Source: Bagarius yarrelli (lineage: Eukaryota > Chordata > Actinopteri > Siluriformes > Sisoridae). From it: 64,000 nucleotides of DNA. The notes under the pieces are model-generated. The model saw only the letters and a program-made list of their open reading frames with translations, had not been told where the DNA came from and did not search any database. The stretch is from positions 710,001 to 774,000 of the forward strand of contig VCAZ01000012.1 of the NCBI GenBank assembly GCA_005784505.1, read 5' to 3'. Every line of letters starts with the position of its first letter. Position 1 is the stretch's first letter. The position numbers and the translations under genes are program-made. Positions 10,844 to 21,589 of the stretch are shown here, piece after piece.

Positions 10844-12412
10844 CAGGGAGTGCAGAATTATTAGGCAAATGAGTATTTTGACCACATCATCCTCTTTATG
10901 CATGTTGTCTTACTCCAAGCTGTATAGGCTCGAAAGCCTACTACCAATTAAGCATATTAGGTGATGTGCATCTCAGTAATGAGAAGGGGTGTGGTCTAAT
11001 GACATCAACACCCTATCAGGTGTGCATAATTATTAGGCAAAACTTCCTTTCCTTTGGCAAAATGGGTCAAAAGAAGGACTTGACAGGCTCCGAAAAGTCA
11101 AAAATAGTGAGATATCTTGCAGAGGGATGCAGCACTCTTAAAATTGCCAAGCTTCTGAAGCGTGATCATCGAACAATCAAGCGTTTCATTCAAAATAGTC
11201 AACAGGGTCGCAAGAAGCGTGTGGAAAAACCAAGGCGCAAAATAACTGCCCGTGAACTGAGAAAAGTCAAGCGTGCAGCTGCCAAGATGCCATTTGCCAC
11301 CAGTTTTGCCATATTTCAGAGCTGCAACATCACTGGAGTGCCCAAAAGCACAAGGTGTGCAATACTCAGAGACATGGCCAAGGTAAGAAAGGCTGAAAAA
11401 CGACCACCACTGAACAAGACACACAAGCTGAAACGTCAAGACTGGGCCAACAAATATCTCAAGACTGATTTTTCTAAGGTTTTTATGGACTGATGAAATG
11501 AGAGTGAGTCTTGATGGGCCAGATGGATGGGCCCGTGGCTGGATCGGTAAAGGGCAGAGAGCTCCAGTCCGTCTCAGACGCCAGCAAGGTGGAGGTGGAG
11601 TACTGGTTTGGGCTGGTATCATCAAAGATGAGCTTGTGGGGCCTTTTCGGGTTGAGGATGGAGTCAAGCTCAACTCCCAGTCCTACTGCCAGTTTCTGGA
11701 AGACACCTTCTTCAAGCAGTGGTACAGGAAGAAGTCTGCATCCTTCAAGAAAAACATGATTTTCATGCAGGACAATGCTCCATCACACGCGTCCAAGTAC
11801 TCCACAGCGTGGCTGGCAAGAAAGGGTCTAAAAGAAGAAAAAGTAATGACTTGGCCTCCTTGTTCACCTGATCTGAACCCCATAGAGAACCTGTGGTCCA
11901 TCATGAAATGTGAGATTTACAAGGAGGGAAAACAGTACACCTCTCTGAACAGTATCTGGGAGGCTGTGGTTGCTGCTGCACACAATGTTGATGGTGAACA
12001 GATCAAAACACTGACAGAATCCATGGATGGCAGGCTTTTGAGTGTCCTTGCAAGGAAAGGTGGCTATATTGGTCACTGATTTGTTTTTGTTTTGTTTTTG
12101 AATGTCAGAAATGTATATTTGTGAATGTTGAGATGTCATATATTGGTTTCACTGGTGAAAATAAAAAATTGAAATGGGTATATATTTGTTTTTTCTTAAG
12201 TTGCCTAATAATTATGGACAGTAATTATAGTCACCTGCACACACAGATATCCTCCTAAAATAGCTAAAACTAAAAACAAACTAAAAACTACTTCCAAAAA
12301 TATTAAGCTTTGATATTAATGAGTTTTTTGGGTTCATTGAGAACATGGTGGTTGTTCAATAATAAAATTAATCCTCTAAAATACAACTTGCCTAATAATT
12401 CTGCACTCCCTG
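10844..12412 (+). mobile_element. Tc1/mariner transposon, DD37E type (TRT-like), 1,569 bp
   Basis: Perfect 25-bp terminal inverted repeats begin CAGGGAGTGCAGAATTATTA and the element is flanked by TA at 10842-10843 and 12413-12414, the Tc1/mariner target. A second, internal copy of the core (ATAATTATTAGGCAA) lies at 11026-11040, with its inverse at 12201-12215. Each end thus has an outer and inner repeat (an IR/DR arrangement). One transposase gene fills the middle. Spacing between the second Asp and the Glu is 37 residues, which matches the DD37E/TRT group reported from vertebrates; that assignment is from memory. Confidence 0.93.
11062..12079 (+). pseudogene. DD37E Tc1-type transposase with one frameshift
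   Basis: Starts MGQKKDLTGSEKSKIVRYLA, an N-terminal helix-turn-helix of the Tc1 paired-like domain, followed by the basic GRKKR region (GRPR-like) and a second DNA-binding half. The frame stops at 11491-11493 (FMD, TGA) and resumes in the +1 frame as DEMRVSLDGPDGW, running to TGA at 12077-12079. One extra T in the run at 11477-11483 explains the shift: without it the text would read W-T-D-E-M-R, with the first catalytic Asp. The second Asp is in MQDNAPSH and the Glu in NPIENLW. Apart from this single base, the ~339-residue protein looks complete, so the copy is young but probably inactive unless the base is a sequencing error. Confidence 0.92.
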
Positions 12413-12740
12413 TATATAAGTGTTGAATTATAATAATGATAAATGTGTTGAATATTAATAATGATAAATATGCTTAGTTGGACAAGGGAAAAAGGAACAA
12501 AGTTAAAGCTAATAATATAGGAAAATGAAATGGCAGGCCATAAATTTTGCATCCAGCCCATAAGTGAAATCATACCCAAATAAATACACTTCCTAATGCC
12601 ACCAGTATGATGTCATGGGTGGGACAGACCCTGGCTGGGACAGACTCACTAGTTTCAGGGTTTAACTTACTGTTAATGATGATGACTAGCGGACCAGATA
12701 TTCTTGAAAAGTCTGTCTTGAAAATGGCTTTGTAAACAGC
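12413..12740. other. No gene recognised
   Basis: Short AT-rich interval between the DD37E transposon and the LINE fragment. TAATGATAAAT repeats occur near 12435-12470. Confidence 0.5.
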
Positions 12741-12960
12741 TTGTAAATAGCTTCATTTCTAACATCCTCCTAACAATATATTCGCTATGCCCCCTCACTA
12801 CATGTCCAAACCACCTCAATCTTACATGAGCCGTCCCCCTGATGAACTCGTTCCTAATCCTGTCCAATCTCGTCACTCCCAAAATTTCAACACCCTCAGC
12901 TCTGCTACTTCCAGCTCTGCCATCTGTCTTTTCCTCAGTGCCACTGTCTCTAAACCATAC
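12741..12960 (-). pseudogene. LINE reverse transcriptase C-terminal fragment, downstream of satellite A
   Basis: Read on the minus strand from the satellite edge: YGLETVALRKRQMAELEVAE, then a frameshift, then GVTRLDRIRNEFIRGTAHV, RLRWFGHVVRGH and RRMLEMKL. This is the typical C-terminal tail following the reverse transcriptase of a fish non-LTR retrotransposon. The sequence runs without a seam from the 36-bp array into this LINE segment. The last bases (AGCTTCATTTCTAACATCCT on the plus strand) are shared with the LINE 3' end at 23885-24112. Confidence 0.85.
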
Positions 12961-14115
12961 ATCATAGCTGGTCTCACCACTGTCTCTAACCATAAACCAG
13001 CTGTCCTACATCACAATAACCCATCTAGCTGTCTCACCACTGTCTCTAAACCATACATCATAGCTGGTCTCACCACTGTCTCTAAACCATACATCATAGC
13101 TGGTCTCACCACTGTCTCTAAACCATACATCATAGCTGGTCTCACCACTGTCTCTAAACCATACATCATAGCTGCTCTCACCACTGTCACCACTGTCTCT
13201 AAACCATACATCATAGCTGGTCTCAGTCACCACTGCTGTCTCTAAACCAGACACATCATAGCTGATTCTCACCACTGTCTCTAAACCATACATCATAGCT
13301 GGTCTCACCACTGTCTCTAAACCATACATCATAGCTGGTCTCACCACTGTCTCTAAACCATACATCATAGCTGGTCTCACCACTGTCTCTAAACCAGACA
13401 TCATAGCTGGTCTCACCACTGTGTCTAAACCATACATCATAGCTGTCTCAACACTGTCTCTAAACCATACATCATAGCTGGTCTCAGTCTCATACATCAC
13501 TGTCTCTAAACCATACATCATAGCTGCACTGTCTAAAGTGGTCTCACCACTGTGTCTAAACCATACATCATAGCTGGTCTCAACACTGTGTCTAAACCAT
13601 ACATCATAGCTGGTCTCAACACTGTGTCTAAACCAGACATCATAGATGTCTCACACTGTCTTACCACTGTCTCTAAACCATACATCATAGCTGGTCTCAC
13701 CACTGTCTCTAAACCATACATCATAGCTGTCTCACCACTGTCTCTAAACCATACATCAGCTGTCTAGCTGCATGGTCTCACCACTGTCTCTAAACCATAC
13801 ATCATAGCTGGTCTCACCACTGTCTCTAAACCATACATCATAGCTGGTCTCACCACTGTCTCTAAACCATACATCATAGCTGGTCTCACCACTGTCTCTA
13901 AACCATACATCATAGCTGGTCTCAGCACTGTCTCTACTAAACCATACATCATAGCTGGTCTCAACCACTGTGTCTAAACCATACATCATAGCTGGTCTCA
14001 ACACTGTGTCTAAACCATGCATCATAGCTGGTCTCACCACTGTCTCTAAACCATGCATCATAGCTGGTCTTACCACTGTGTCTAAACCAGACATCATAGC
14101 TGGTCTCACCACTGT
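12945..14115 (-). repeat. Satellite A: 36-bp minisatellite derived from LINE codons
   Basis: About 30 units. Each 36-bp unit equals 12 codons which on the minus strand read MMYGLETVVRPA. Plus-strand landmark: CACTGTCTCTAAACCATACA. Several units are shortened or carry small indels, so three frames appear in turn. The unit is identical to the codons just upstream of VALRKRQ in the adjoining LINE fragment, so the array expanded from the LINE in place. It ends at 14115, where LINE homology is lost. Confidence 0.95.
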
Positions 14116-14185
14116 TAGCTTTTGCAGTAAGATAGAAATTTGATACAAAATGTTTTGGGTTTAATACAAGTTTGTTGTTTGGAAA

Positions 14186-14333
14186 TGGTAGTGGTTAGGG
14201 TGTTGGATTGCCAATCAAAAGATGGTGGGTTAAATTTTCAGGGCCAATAATCTTACCCCTGTTTGGATATATAAGTGAAATAAATGTTTGTTGCTTTGTA
14301 TAAGGGGATCTGCTGAATGCAGTAATTGTGAAC
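14186..14333 (+). repeat. Degenerate SINE
   Basis: GGTAGTGGTTAGGGTGTTGG at the head, a decayed B box (GGGTTAAATTTTC) and the tail GGGGATCTGCTGAATGCAGT..AA..GTGAACG match the other SINEs of the window with heavy divergence. Confidence 0.6.
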
Positions 14334-14554
14334 GTTAGCTCTGACTAGTGTGATCTCTAACCTTCTAATCAAAGACAACAATATTGTTCACCTGGTAGAT
14401 TGAGCCGCGTCTCGCCAACTCAAAATCAGTAAAAAAAAAAAAGTCAGTGATTTTGACTTACATTATTACGGCTATTTAGGATTTTGCCCCCCAGACTCCC
14501 AGAGAGCAACAGGGTGCATTGCAAGCACATTGAGTAAGCAGCAAATAGAGGACT

Positions 14555-14940
14555 GTATATAAAAGTGCTGGGTTGTTGCACATCAGGCTGCTGGTCGTGT
14601 TATTTTATGTTTGTATTATGTTCATGTTTTTTTCTTGTTCCATGTTTCTGTTCATGATCTTGTTTACTTCCTGTTTTGTTCTTTGTCATGTGATCCCCTT
14701 GTAATTTGTCTTAAATTACGGTTTTCATCCCTGTATCACTGCGGTGAGTCGTGTTGTCAAGTGTTAGCATGTTCGCTAATTTCATGTCAAGCTAGTTTTT
14801 CTTTGGCCAAGTGTCTATGTCTGTTTGTAAAAAAACAAAGACTGCATTTGGGTTCTCACACTACTCGCCTTTAGTCATTTTTTGGTTTGTTTGGTTTTTT
14901 TGTTCTATTGCATATGTTCGGATCGTAACACTGATAGCGT
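14555..14940 (+). repeat. Dispersed repeat, possibly LTR or transposon tail
   Basis: T-rich sequence with TATATAAAAG, repeated TGTTCATG/CCATGTTT, and a stretch AAAGACTGCATTTGGGTTCT near the end. A similar arrangement (TATTTATACCACTG .. AAATAAACTGCATTTGCATT) occurs at 54490-54830 and a partial one at 44820-45000. Family not identified. Confidence 0.4.
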
Positions 14941-15910
14941 TTAGGCCAGTAGAGAAGGTCTTGCGCTGATCCTGACTGTCTACCAATGTTATAAAGTCAG
15001 TTGGTGGGTAGAAATGTTTGTAACTGAACTTTTTTATCTGGAACATGGACAACATTTTTTTGTGAAGGAGACTGACTAACCGTCACAGATTAGTCCATGG
15101 AAATTAGTTCGATACAGATGTTTTTTCCCCCACATGACTGTTCGCCCTTTGCGGATCCTAACAATTCTTAAGATTCCTAAAGAAAAAGGATAGTGAAGGA
15201 CAGCAGTGGGTGGTAAAGCACATTCACTAAACCAATTTAAGTTAGTGCACCATAGAAAAATCTCTCCATTCTTTCGGGCCCGGCTGTGCGCTAGGAAGAC
15301 AAAGTCTCCTTTCAGTTTGATTATTCATGTGTGCAAATGGTCTTATTTCTGTTCCTGGCAATCAGACATCCTCTCATTCCGCCGGCGCATACCATCATAC
15401 GATGAAATAGTCTGGGTGAATCAGAAGGACAGAAAGGAAATCATTTAATTCATGCGGAATTGTCTTTCTGACAACTAGTTGTGGTACTATGAAAAAAATG
15501 GCTGACTTAAAAACGTTCATTCCAGTTTGTGTAGCATCCTTGAGAGGTAATTGATTTTTTTTTAGAAGAAGAAGAAAAGAAAGCTTATCAGTGAAAATAC
15601 AGGAAGTGAAACAATTGCAGGACCTGGTGGTTAAATATCCACATTCAGCAGTAACAGAGCCATGAATTTTTTCTCGGTTGTCCAATCAGGATGTAGTATT
15701 CCACAGAGCCGTGTAATATCCATGATTAATGACATGGCTGAGTTTTACTTTATGGTCGATGTCTAATTAGGAGGTTTCATTTAGCCTGCGTTATCCTGCG
15801 TTATCCTGTGGTGCGTACGTAGCTACATAATTGTGTCGGTTATCATTAAAATCTCTGTCGCTCATTTTTATAACGAGATTCTTAGAGGATTTAATACTGA
15901 CTGTTATATA
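14941..15910. other. No gene or repeat recognised
   Basis: Two short opposed open frames (15206-15448 and 15395-15685) without recognisable content. Confidence 0.5.
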
Positions 15911-16100
15911 TGGTGGCTTAGTGGTTAAGGTGTTGAACTGATACCAGAAAGACCGGGGTTCGATTCCCAGCACCACCAAACCACCACTTTGGCCCCCTAG
16001 GCAAGGTCCTTAACCCCCAATTGCTTAGTCGTATAAATAGGAGGTAAATGTAAGTCACTCTGGATAGGGACGTCTGTCAAATGCTGTAAATGTAAACGTA
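15911..16100 (+). repeat. tRNA-derived SINE, well preserved
   Basis: A box TGGCTTAGTGG and B box GGTTCGATTCC are intact. The body continues CAAGGTCCTTAACCCCCAAT and ends TAAGTCACTCTGGATAGGGA with the CTGTCAAATGCTGTAAATGT tail. It is the best reference copy for the other SINEs here. Confidence 0.88.
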
Positions 16101-16729
16101 TTTTAGTCAATTTTACTGCTTTTCTATCATTTTTCTGGATTACTCATGTACCTGGTTTATTATATTATATTTATTATTTATACCCCACATTTGGAAACAG
16201 GTATAAAAGCGTTTTTTCTTTCTCGACCTGCTTTACACTTCCAGTTTTTAATCTTTAACCTTTTCTATTGTAGCGTGGTAGTTTATGTAGTAACGGCGAT
16301 TCGTTCCACTTCACTTCTTTATTACAGTAAAAGCACTGAGACTCAGTAGTAGCGACACTCAAGTACTGAGCTGTATTTTCCATCTAATAAAAGCATCTCT
16401 GCACCTCATTTAAGCTCTGAAGTGCTGCTCATGGAAAAAAAACCCACCATGGACATCAGCATTATATAAGAGAAGCATCTTGTTACTGTGGGAAAAATCA
16501 TCGTCTTATTACAAGAAAAGCGTCTCATTTAAATGAGTAAACATTTCCACTCATCTCATGGCAACCAATCGGATTACAGAGAGGAGGTACGGCGCTTAAT
16601 TGGCCGGTCTTTGAAAAACACAGGCAGGATCTCAATGAGGAGCTCAGAAAAGGTGGAGCCTGTAGTACTGAACCTGTAGCCAGAAAAGCATCTGATTACG
16701 CAGGTCTTTATTATGAAGAAAGATTTTTT

Positions 16730-18480
16730 GTTGTTATATAAGAATATCTCGTTTTTGCCAGAAAATATCTTGTTTTTTGAATAAATATTTCATTATAAGG
16801 AAACGTTTGATTTTTATGAGATCTATTTTTGGAAAAAAAAATGTCATGGTTATTTTTTTTTTTTTAATATCTTGTTTTTAAAAGAAAATAACTCATTTAT
16901 TTATTTATTCATCTTCTATATCCGCTTATTCCCTAATTCGGGGTCACAGGGATCTGCTGGAGTCTATCCCAGCCGTCTCTAAAAAGGTGAAAACGCAGGA
17001 GGGGGACACCCTGGACAGGTCACCAGTCCATCACAGGGCCACACACACACTCACACAATCATACATGTTTTTAGACTGTGGGAGGAAACCGGAGAACCCG
17101 GAGTAAACCCACAGGGAGAACATGTAAACTAACATGTTGGAAAACATAGCATGTTAAAATGACACAAAGACATTTTGTTGTTATAAGAAAATATCTTGTT
17201 TTTTGAAAAACTATTTTGAGAAAATATCTCATTTTTTTCAGGAACAAAAATTAATTCATTTTAAAAAATGATTATTGTGAGAAAATATTGAATTTTAGAA
17301 AATCATTATGAGAAAATATCTTAAGAAAAAATTTGATTTAAAAAAATCTTTTTTTTTTTCCTCATCATTTATAAATATCTTGTTTTTATAAAATAAAATG
17401 TTCTTTAAGAAAACAATCCCAGTAAAACAAGGGAGCAGCTCGTTATTTAATAACTAAAAAATGCATTATTATTTAACAAAAGTTCTGTTCAATGTGACAT
17501 CTGAGTCTCAGTTGAAACATTTCAGTACAGAATATCCATCACATTAGACGTTTTCGTATTATCAATAATAATACGTCTTATTTTCAAATATTTTATTGTC
17601 ATGTTATAACAAGAAATTGTTTTGTTAACACAAGATTCCGGTAATGTTTAGTGATGAGAAAATCATTAAGCTGTGATAGATTACAAACGCTCCAGCTGTC
17701 ATATATTTCTCATACTTTATCTCAGGCTTGACTTTTATTCATAACTGTTGTATTAAAGTAATGTACAGGAAATAAAACATTACAGCATGTGGTTACGACG
17801 TTACGCATTACAGCTTGAGAAATATTAAAAAAATTGATCCGAGAGGTAGGAATCACCTGGACATTCCAGGACTCAGACTCAGACACGCTTCCATAAACAC
17901 TCGGGGCATCTGGTCAAGTGGAAATCATTCTGATTGGATGAACTGACCTGGATTTTTAATAAAAATATAAGAAAATGTAATTTTAAAAATGTTATGAGAA
18001 AATACATTAGAAATGTTTTTAATGAGAAAATCTCTGATACGAGAAAAAAAAATGTTTTCACTTTATTGAAAATGTATTGCTATAAGAAAAAAATATTTAT
18101 CAGTATATATATACTAAGAGAAATGAGATATAGTCTCTCAGTATATCATTGTTTGCCAAATAATGAGATATTTCTCAAATAACAGAAAAATTAGCAAATT
18201 AGAAATAAATTCTGTCATTTCTCATTTTATAAGAAATGTCTACTTTTTCTGTTATATAAGAAATATCTCATTATATGGCAAACATCTTATATAGAAACCC
18301 TGTGACTGATAAGACGAATATCTCCTTTTATAAAAAAAAATCATGAGGAATTCTCTTATAGGAGAAAATATTACATTTTAATAAAATCTCCTTATAATCA
18401 TTATAAAAAATATCCTTTTCATCAAGTTTTTTTCTCATGAAAAAAAAACCTATATATTTTCTTATAATGTTTTCTAGTAA
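16730..18480. repeat. AT-rich degenerate array of AGAAAATATCTTGTTTTTAT-like units
   Basis: Variants of AGAAAATATCTTGTTTTTAT and its mirror TTTATAAGAAATATCTCATT recur throughout 16730-16890, 17160-17420 and 17950-18480. A dispersed repeat interrupts it at 16905-17135. Units are 20-35 bp and highly diverged. No real coding frame. Confidence 0.55.
16905..17135 (+). repeat. Dispersed teleost repeat (GGGGTCACAGGGATCTGCTG type), copy 1
   Basis: TTCGGGGTCACAGGGATCTG, ATCCCAGCC, ACACCCTGGACAGGTCACCA and GACTGTGGGAGGAAACCGGA in order. Further copies are at 45303-45440 (plus, truncated) and 49560-49890 (minus, full). Non-coding. Confidence 0.8.
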
Positions 18481-20481
18481 AATCTATTTGACCAATCAGA
18501 AAGACGAGCTTCAAACATCTGTATTTCCGGTTACAGATTCATATAAAGGGTGTTCGATACCGTGAACTTCATGTTAAATCCAGAGTTTAGTTGATTCTCA
18601 TCAATGCTTCTCATCACAGCTGGAAACACACTTTCCTCCATGAGAGAAGAAGAGCATCACGACAAAGCACAACCTTCAAAAGAACCTGACAGACGTCACA
18701 TGGAATTCTGGTAGAATTCAAGTAATTAAGGTGACTTATAAAATCCTTAAAGATTTTTTCGTTTCATGTTTCTGGGATCAGAGACTTGGACTCGTCTCCA
18801 CCAGACATCCTGTGAAGGTTCCCTGCCAGCTTTCTATGATTATACAGAGTTTAATAAATAATCATTTCAAGTCTGCCTGAAAAAAAACATTCTCACAATC
18901 GTGCAATTTCTGTGTTTGTCTTGTGATTTTCATATCTTTAACCGTATAAAAAGGATTCTTTTTGCCTCCTGTGGGGACCTCTGAACTGAAGGACAGTAAT
19001 GTCCGTCACAACATGCGTCCTGCTAGAGGAGAATTTTCCACTCAATTATCAAAGTCTCTCCACATCTCCTGAGCGGCTGACGGTGTAAAGTGATCAGGGT
19101 TTTGAGGAAGTGAATGGAAAGGTTAATGGACGACAAGAAATTGACAGACGAAGGTGATGACAGGTCCAAAAATAAACTCCACCAAAGGTCAAGAAAATAA
19201 ACACACGCACACAAACAAGTGTGGGTATAAATTTGAGATATATAAATATAAAAGCGCTCTGAATAGAAGTCTAGCCTCATTTATTAAGCCCGAGCTAACA
19301 CTGTGCGATTTTAGCCACAATAGCGACGACACTCAAGCCAAGAACCAATTGGAGCACAGTACCTGATGAGGCAATTACCGCAACAACTTTAAACCACCAG
19401 AGGAAAATGTGGAAACGTGTCCGGTGGACAGTAAAGCCGGAAAAGAAACGTATTCACGAGTCATGGACAGAAAAGACATGTTTGTATGGCGTGTCAGCGC
19501 TGTTAGCTATATCTGGGCAAGAGTATGATTGACTGAACGAGTCATGACATGATAAAATCCCAGACCAGTCGTCTTATGCGCGTCCGTTTTTTTGACATGT
19601 TTTGACTGTTGTGCTGTCTATAGTATGTGGCACATGGTTTCATCCATGACAACTGAGATCCTAGAGTTTGACATGTTAAAATTGTTAACTATTAAATGAT
19701 TAACTAGTACCATTAGTACTAATCTATTATAATAACTATTATTTTATTGTTCAATAATTTTAACTCATTTTATTCGCAGCTGCTTCATCTCTCATTTTAT
19801 TATATCTCTCATTTTATTGTATCTTAAGTGTTTCCATTGTTTTACGTCTAAAAAAAAACATTATTAAAGTTGTCCTAAGACAAGAACTGTGTTTGTGGGA
19901 CAACTTTGATTAAAAAAAAATTTTTGATCCACTTCAAATGTTGACTAGTAAACATTATTAACAGAAATATGAATAAAATAGAATAGAGTTTAGTAATATG
20001 TCATGTTTTAGGTGATGATGTAATGATGTACTCGGGTTAGATTGATGCTGTAGGAAAGGAATGTCAGAAGATAGACATTTCACATATTTTTACTATTCTA
20101 TTTTATTCTATTCGACTGATACCCCTCTTACTACCCCCACTATCACATCCCAATTATAGAAACCATCAATACTAAACAAACACACAATATAACACGGCGT
20201 GGAATTACAGACAGAGAGACATCTAGAACTTTACCAGAAAAATCCACCTTAAACCAGATTTTTAAGTATGTCCAAAACTAAGTTAATTTCTCCTCCTCCG
20301 TCAGCCATTGTGGGTGTAAAAATTCTAATTCACCCAAACAGCATTTTGGTAGTCGAACTAAGCTGTAACGGTTTTACTCTGATTAACCAATCAGTTATTG
20401 TGTGCTAGCTGGTTCTGTCAAGGCAAATTTGAAATGTGATTGGTTAAAGAAACCCAATGATTTTTACCCAATGATTTGCCA
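18481..20481. other. No gene or repeat recognised
   Basis: About 2 kb of AT-rich sequence. Two opposed open frames at 19023-19366 have no recognisable domain. No SINE boxes or transposon ends seen. Confidence 0.5.
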
Positions 20482-20787
20482 CTGCTAATATAGTGTAAGT
20501 TCCACGGGCTGCACTACTGATTCTAAAGATTTAGATTAGACTAACATGGCAGCACATAGAAACTGAAATCTGATTGGACATAAAAAAAATCCAACATCCA
20601 CATCCACGTACTGGAAGCAGTGCAGCGAGAGAAACACTACGAAATGAAGAGAATAAACTGTTGGAATAAATTAATACCATTTAATGGAACTAATATTAGA
20701 ATTTAGGTTGTAAATGTAGGTCAGTAATTCTGATAGTGTTTAGAACCGCAGAGACGGACTGACTGACCCGCACTGACCAACACTGGT
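20482..20787 (+). repeat. ~300-bp dispersed element, copy 1 of an inverted pair
   Basis: From TATAGTGTAAGTTCCACGGG through AACATGGCAGCACATAGAAA, GGAAGCAGTGCAGCGAGAGA and AATACCATTTAATGGAACTA to CACTGACCAACACTGG. The reverse complement of all these blocks, in the same order, forms 33142-33438. Divergence is low except for a few small indels. Confidence 0.88.
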
Positions 20788-21435
20788 GTTAATTAAATCC
20801 TCATAAAGAATTTAATGACACATTCTAACATATTTAACAGAAGTATTTTGCTGTATTTGGCTACTTGCGTGTGGATTTCTATTATGTTTTTCTCTTATCC
20901 TTGGTGTAATTCTGATTTGTTCTAATCCTGTCTCTAATCCGGACTGAAGGCTGGAGGCGCCTATAAACCCGTCCACTATCGATGCATCGCAGAGATTAAA
21001 GTCTGCAGTGCGACGAGCACGAAATTATCAAATGCATTCGATTTAACTTCCTTCTAAACGTATTTATTTCACATCTTTCATTCTTACATCACAATTGATT
21101 CAGGATTTTTCTTTGATGTTTCAGGCTACTGAGCTCCGACTGAAGGCTGTATCTGATCCAGAATGTAGCCTCACGACTGCTCTTCAACCTTCACAAGTTT
21201 CTTCAACACCTCATTTCCTACACTGTTTTTATCAACCTTCTGTAACTGCTGATTTCATTTTAATTAAGGGAACTATATTTCCACTTTTTTCTGAACATAT
21301 CCTCTAAAAAAATAACCCAAAATGGCATTCAGTTTAAGCTTTTTACAGCCATCATTTATTGCTCTAACCTTTCTCTCAAGTTCTGCCTTTCACTGATCAG
21401 TCCTGCAAACATCACCCAAACTGCATCGTAATCAT
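20788..21435. other. No gene or repeat recognised
   Basis: A short plus-strand open frame (21095-21307) has no recognisable content. Confidence 0.5.
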
Positions 21436-21580
21436 TATCTTAAGCATTTGGCAGTCGTTCTTATCCAGAGCGACTTACATCTATCTTTTTTTTACACAAT
21501 TCAGCAATTAGGGGTTGAGGGCCTTGCTCAGGGGTCCACAGTGGTGGCTTGGTGGTGCTAGGGATCAAACCCCGCTCTGT
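21436..21580 (-). repeat. SINE, antisense
   Basis: CATTTGGCAGTCGTTCTTAT and CCAGAGCGACTTACAT are the reverse complement of the SINE tail. GAGGGCCTTGCTCAGGGG and GGTGGCTTGGTGG..GATCAAACCC follow. It directly abuts the 21-bp satellite. Confidence 0.8.
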
Positions 21581-21589
21581 CTGGAATTA

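Noticed and set aside
12787..14148. Several open frames with MMYGLETVVRPA-type repeats, possibly a repeat protein
   Set aside because: Frame changes at unit indels and no start or flanking gene; explained as LINE-derived satellite.
15911..15985. Possible tRNA gene from the intact A and B boxes
   Set aside because: Continues into a SINE body and tail; no cloverleaf pairing of an acceptor stem is evident.
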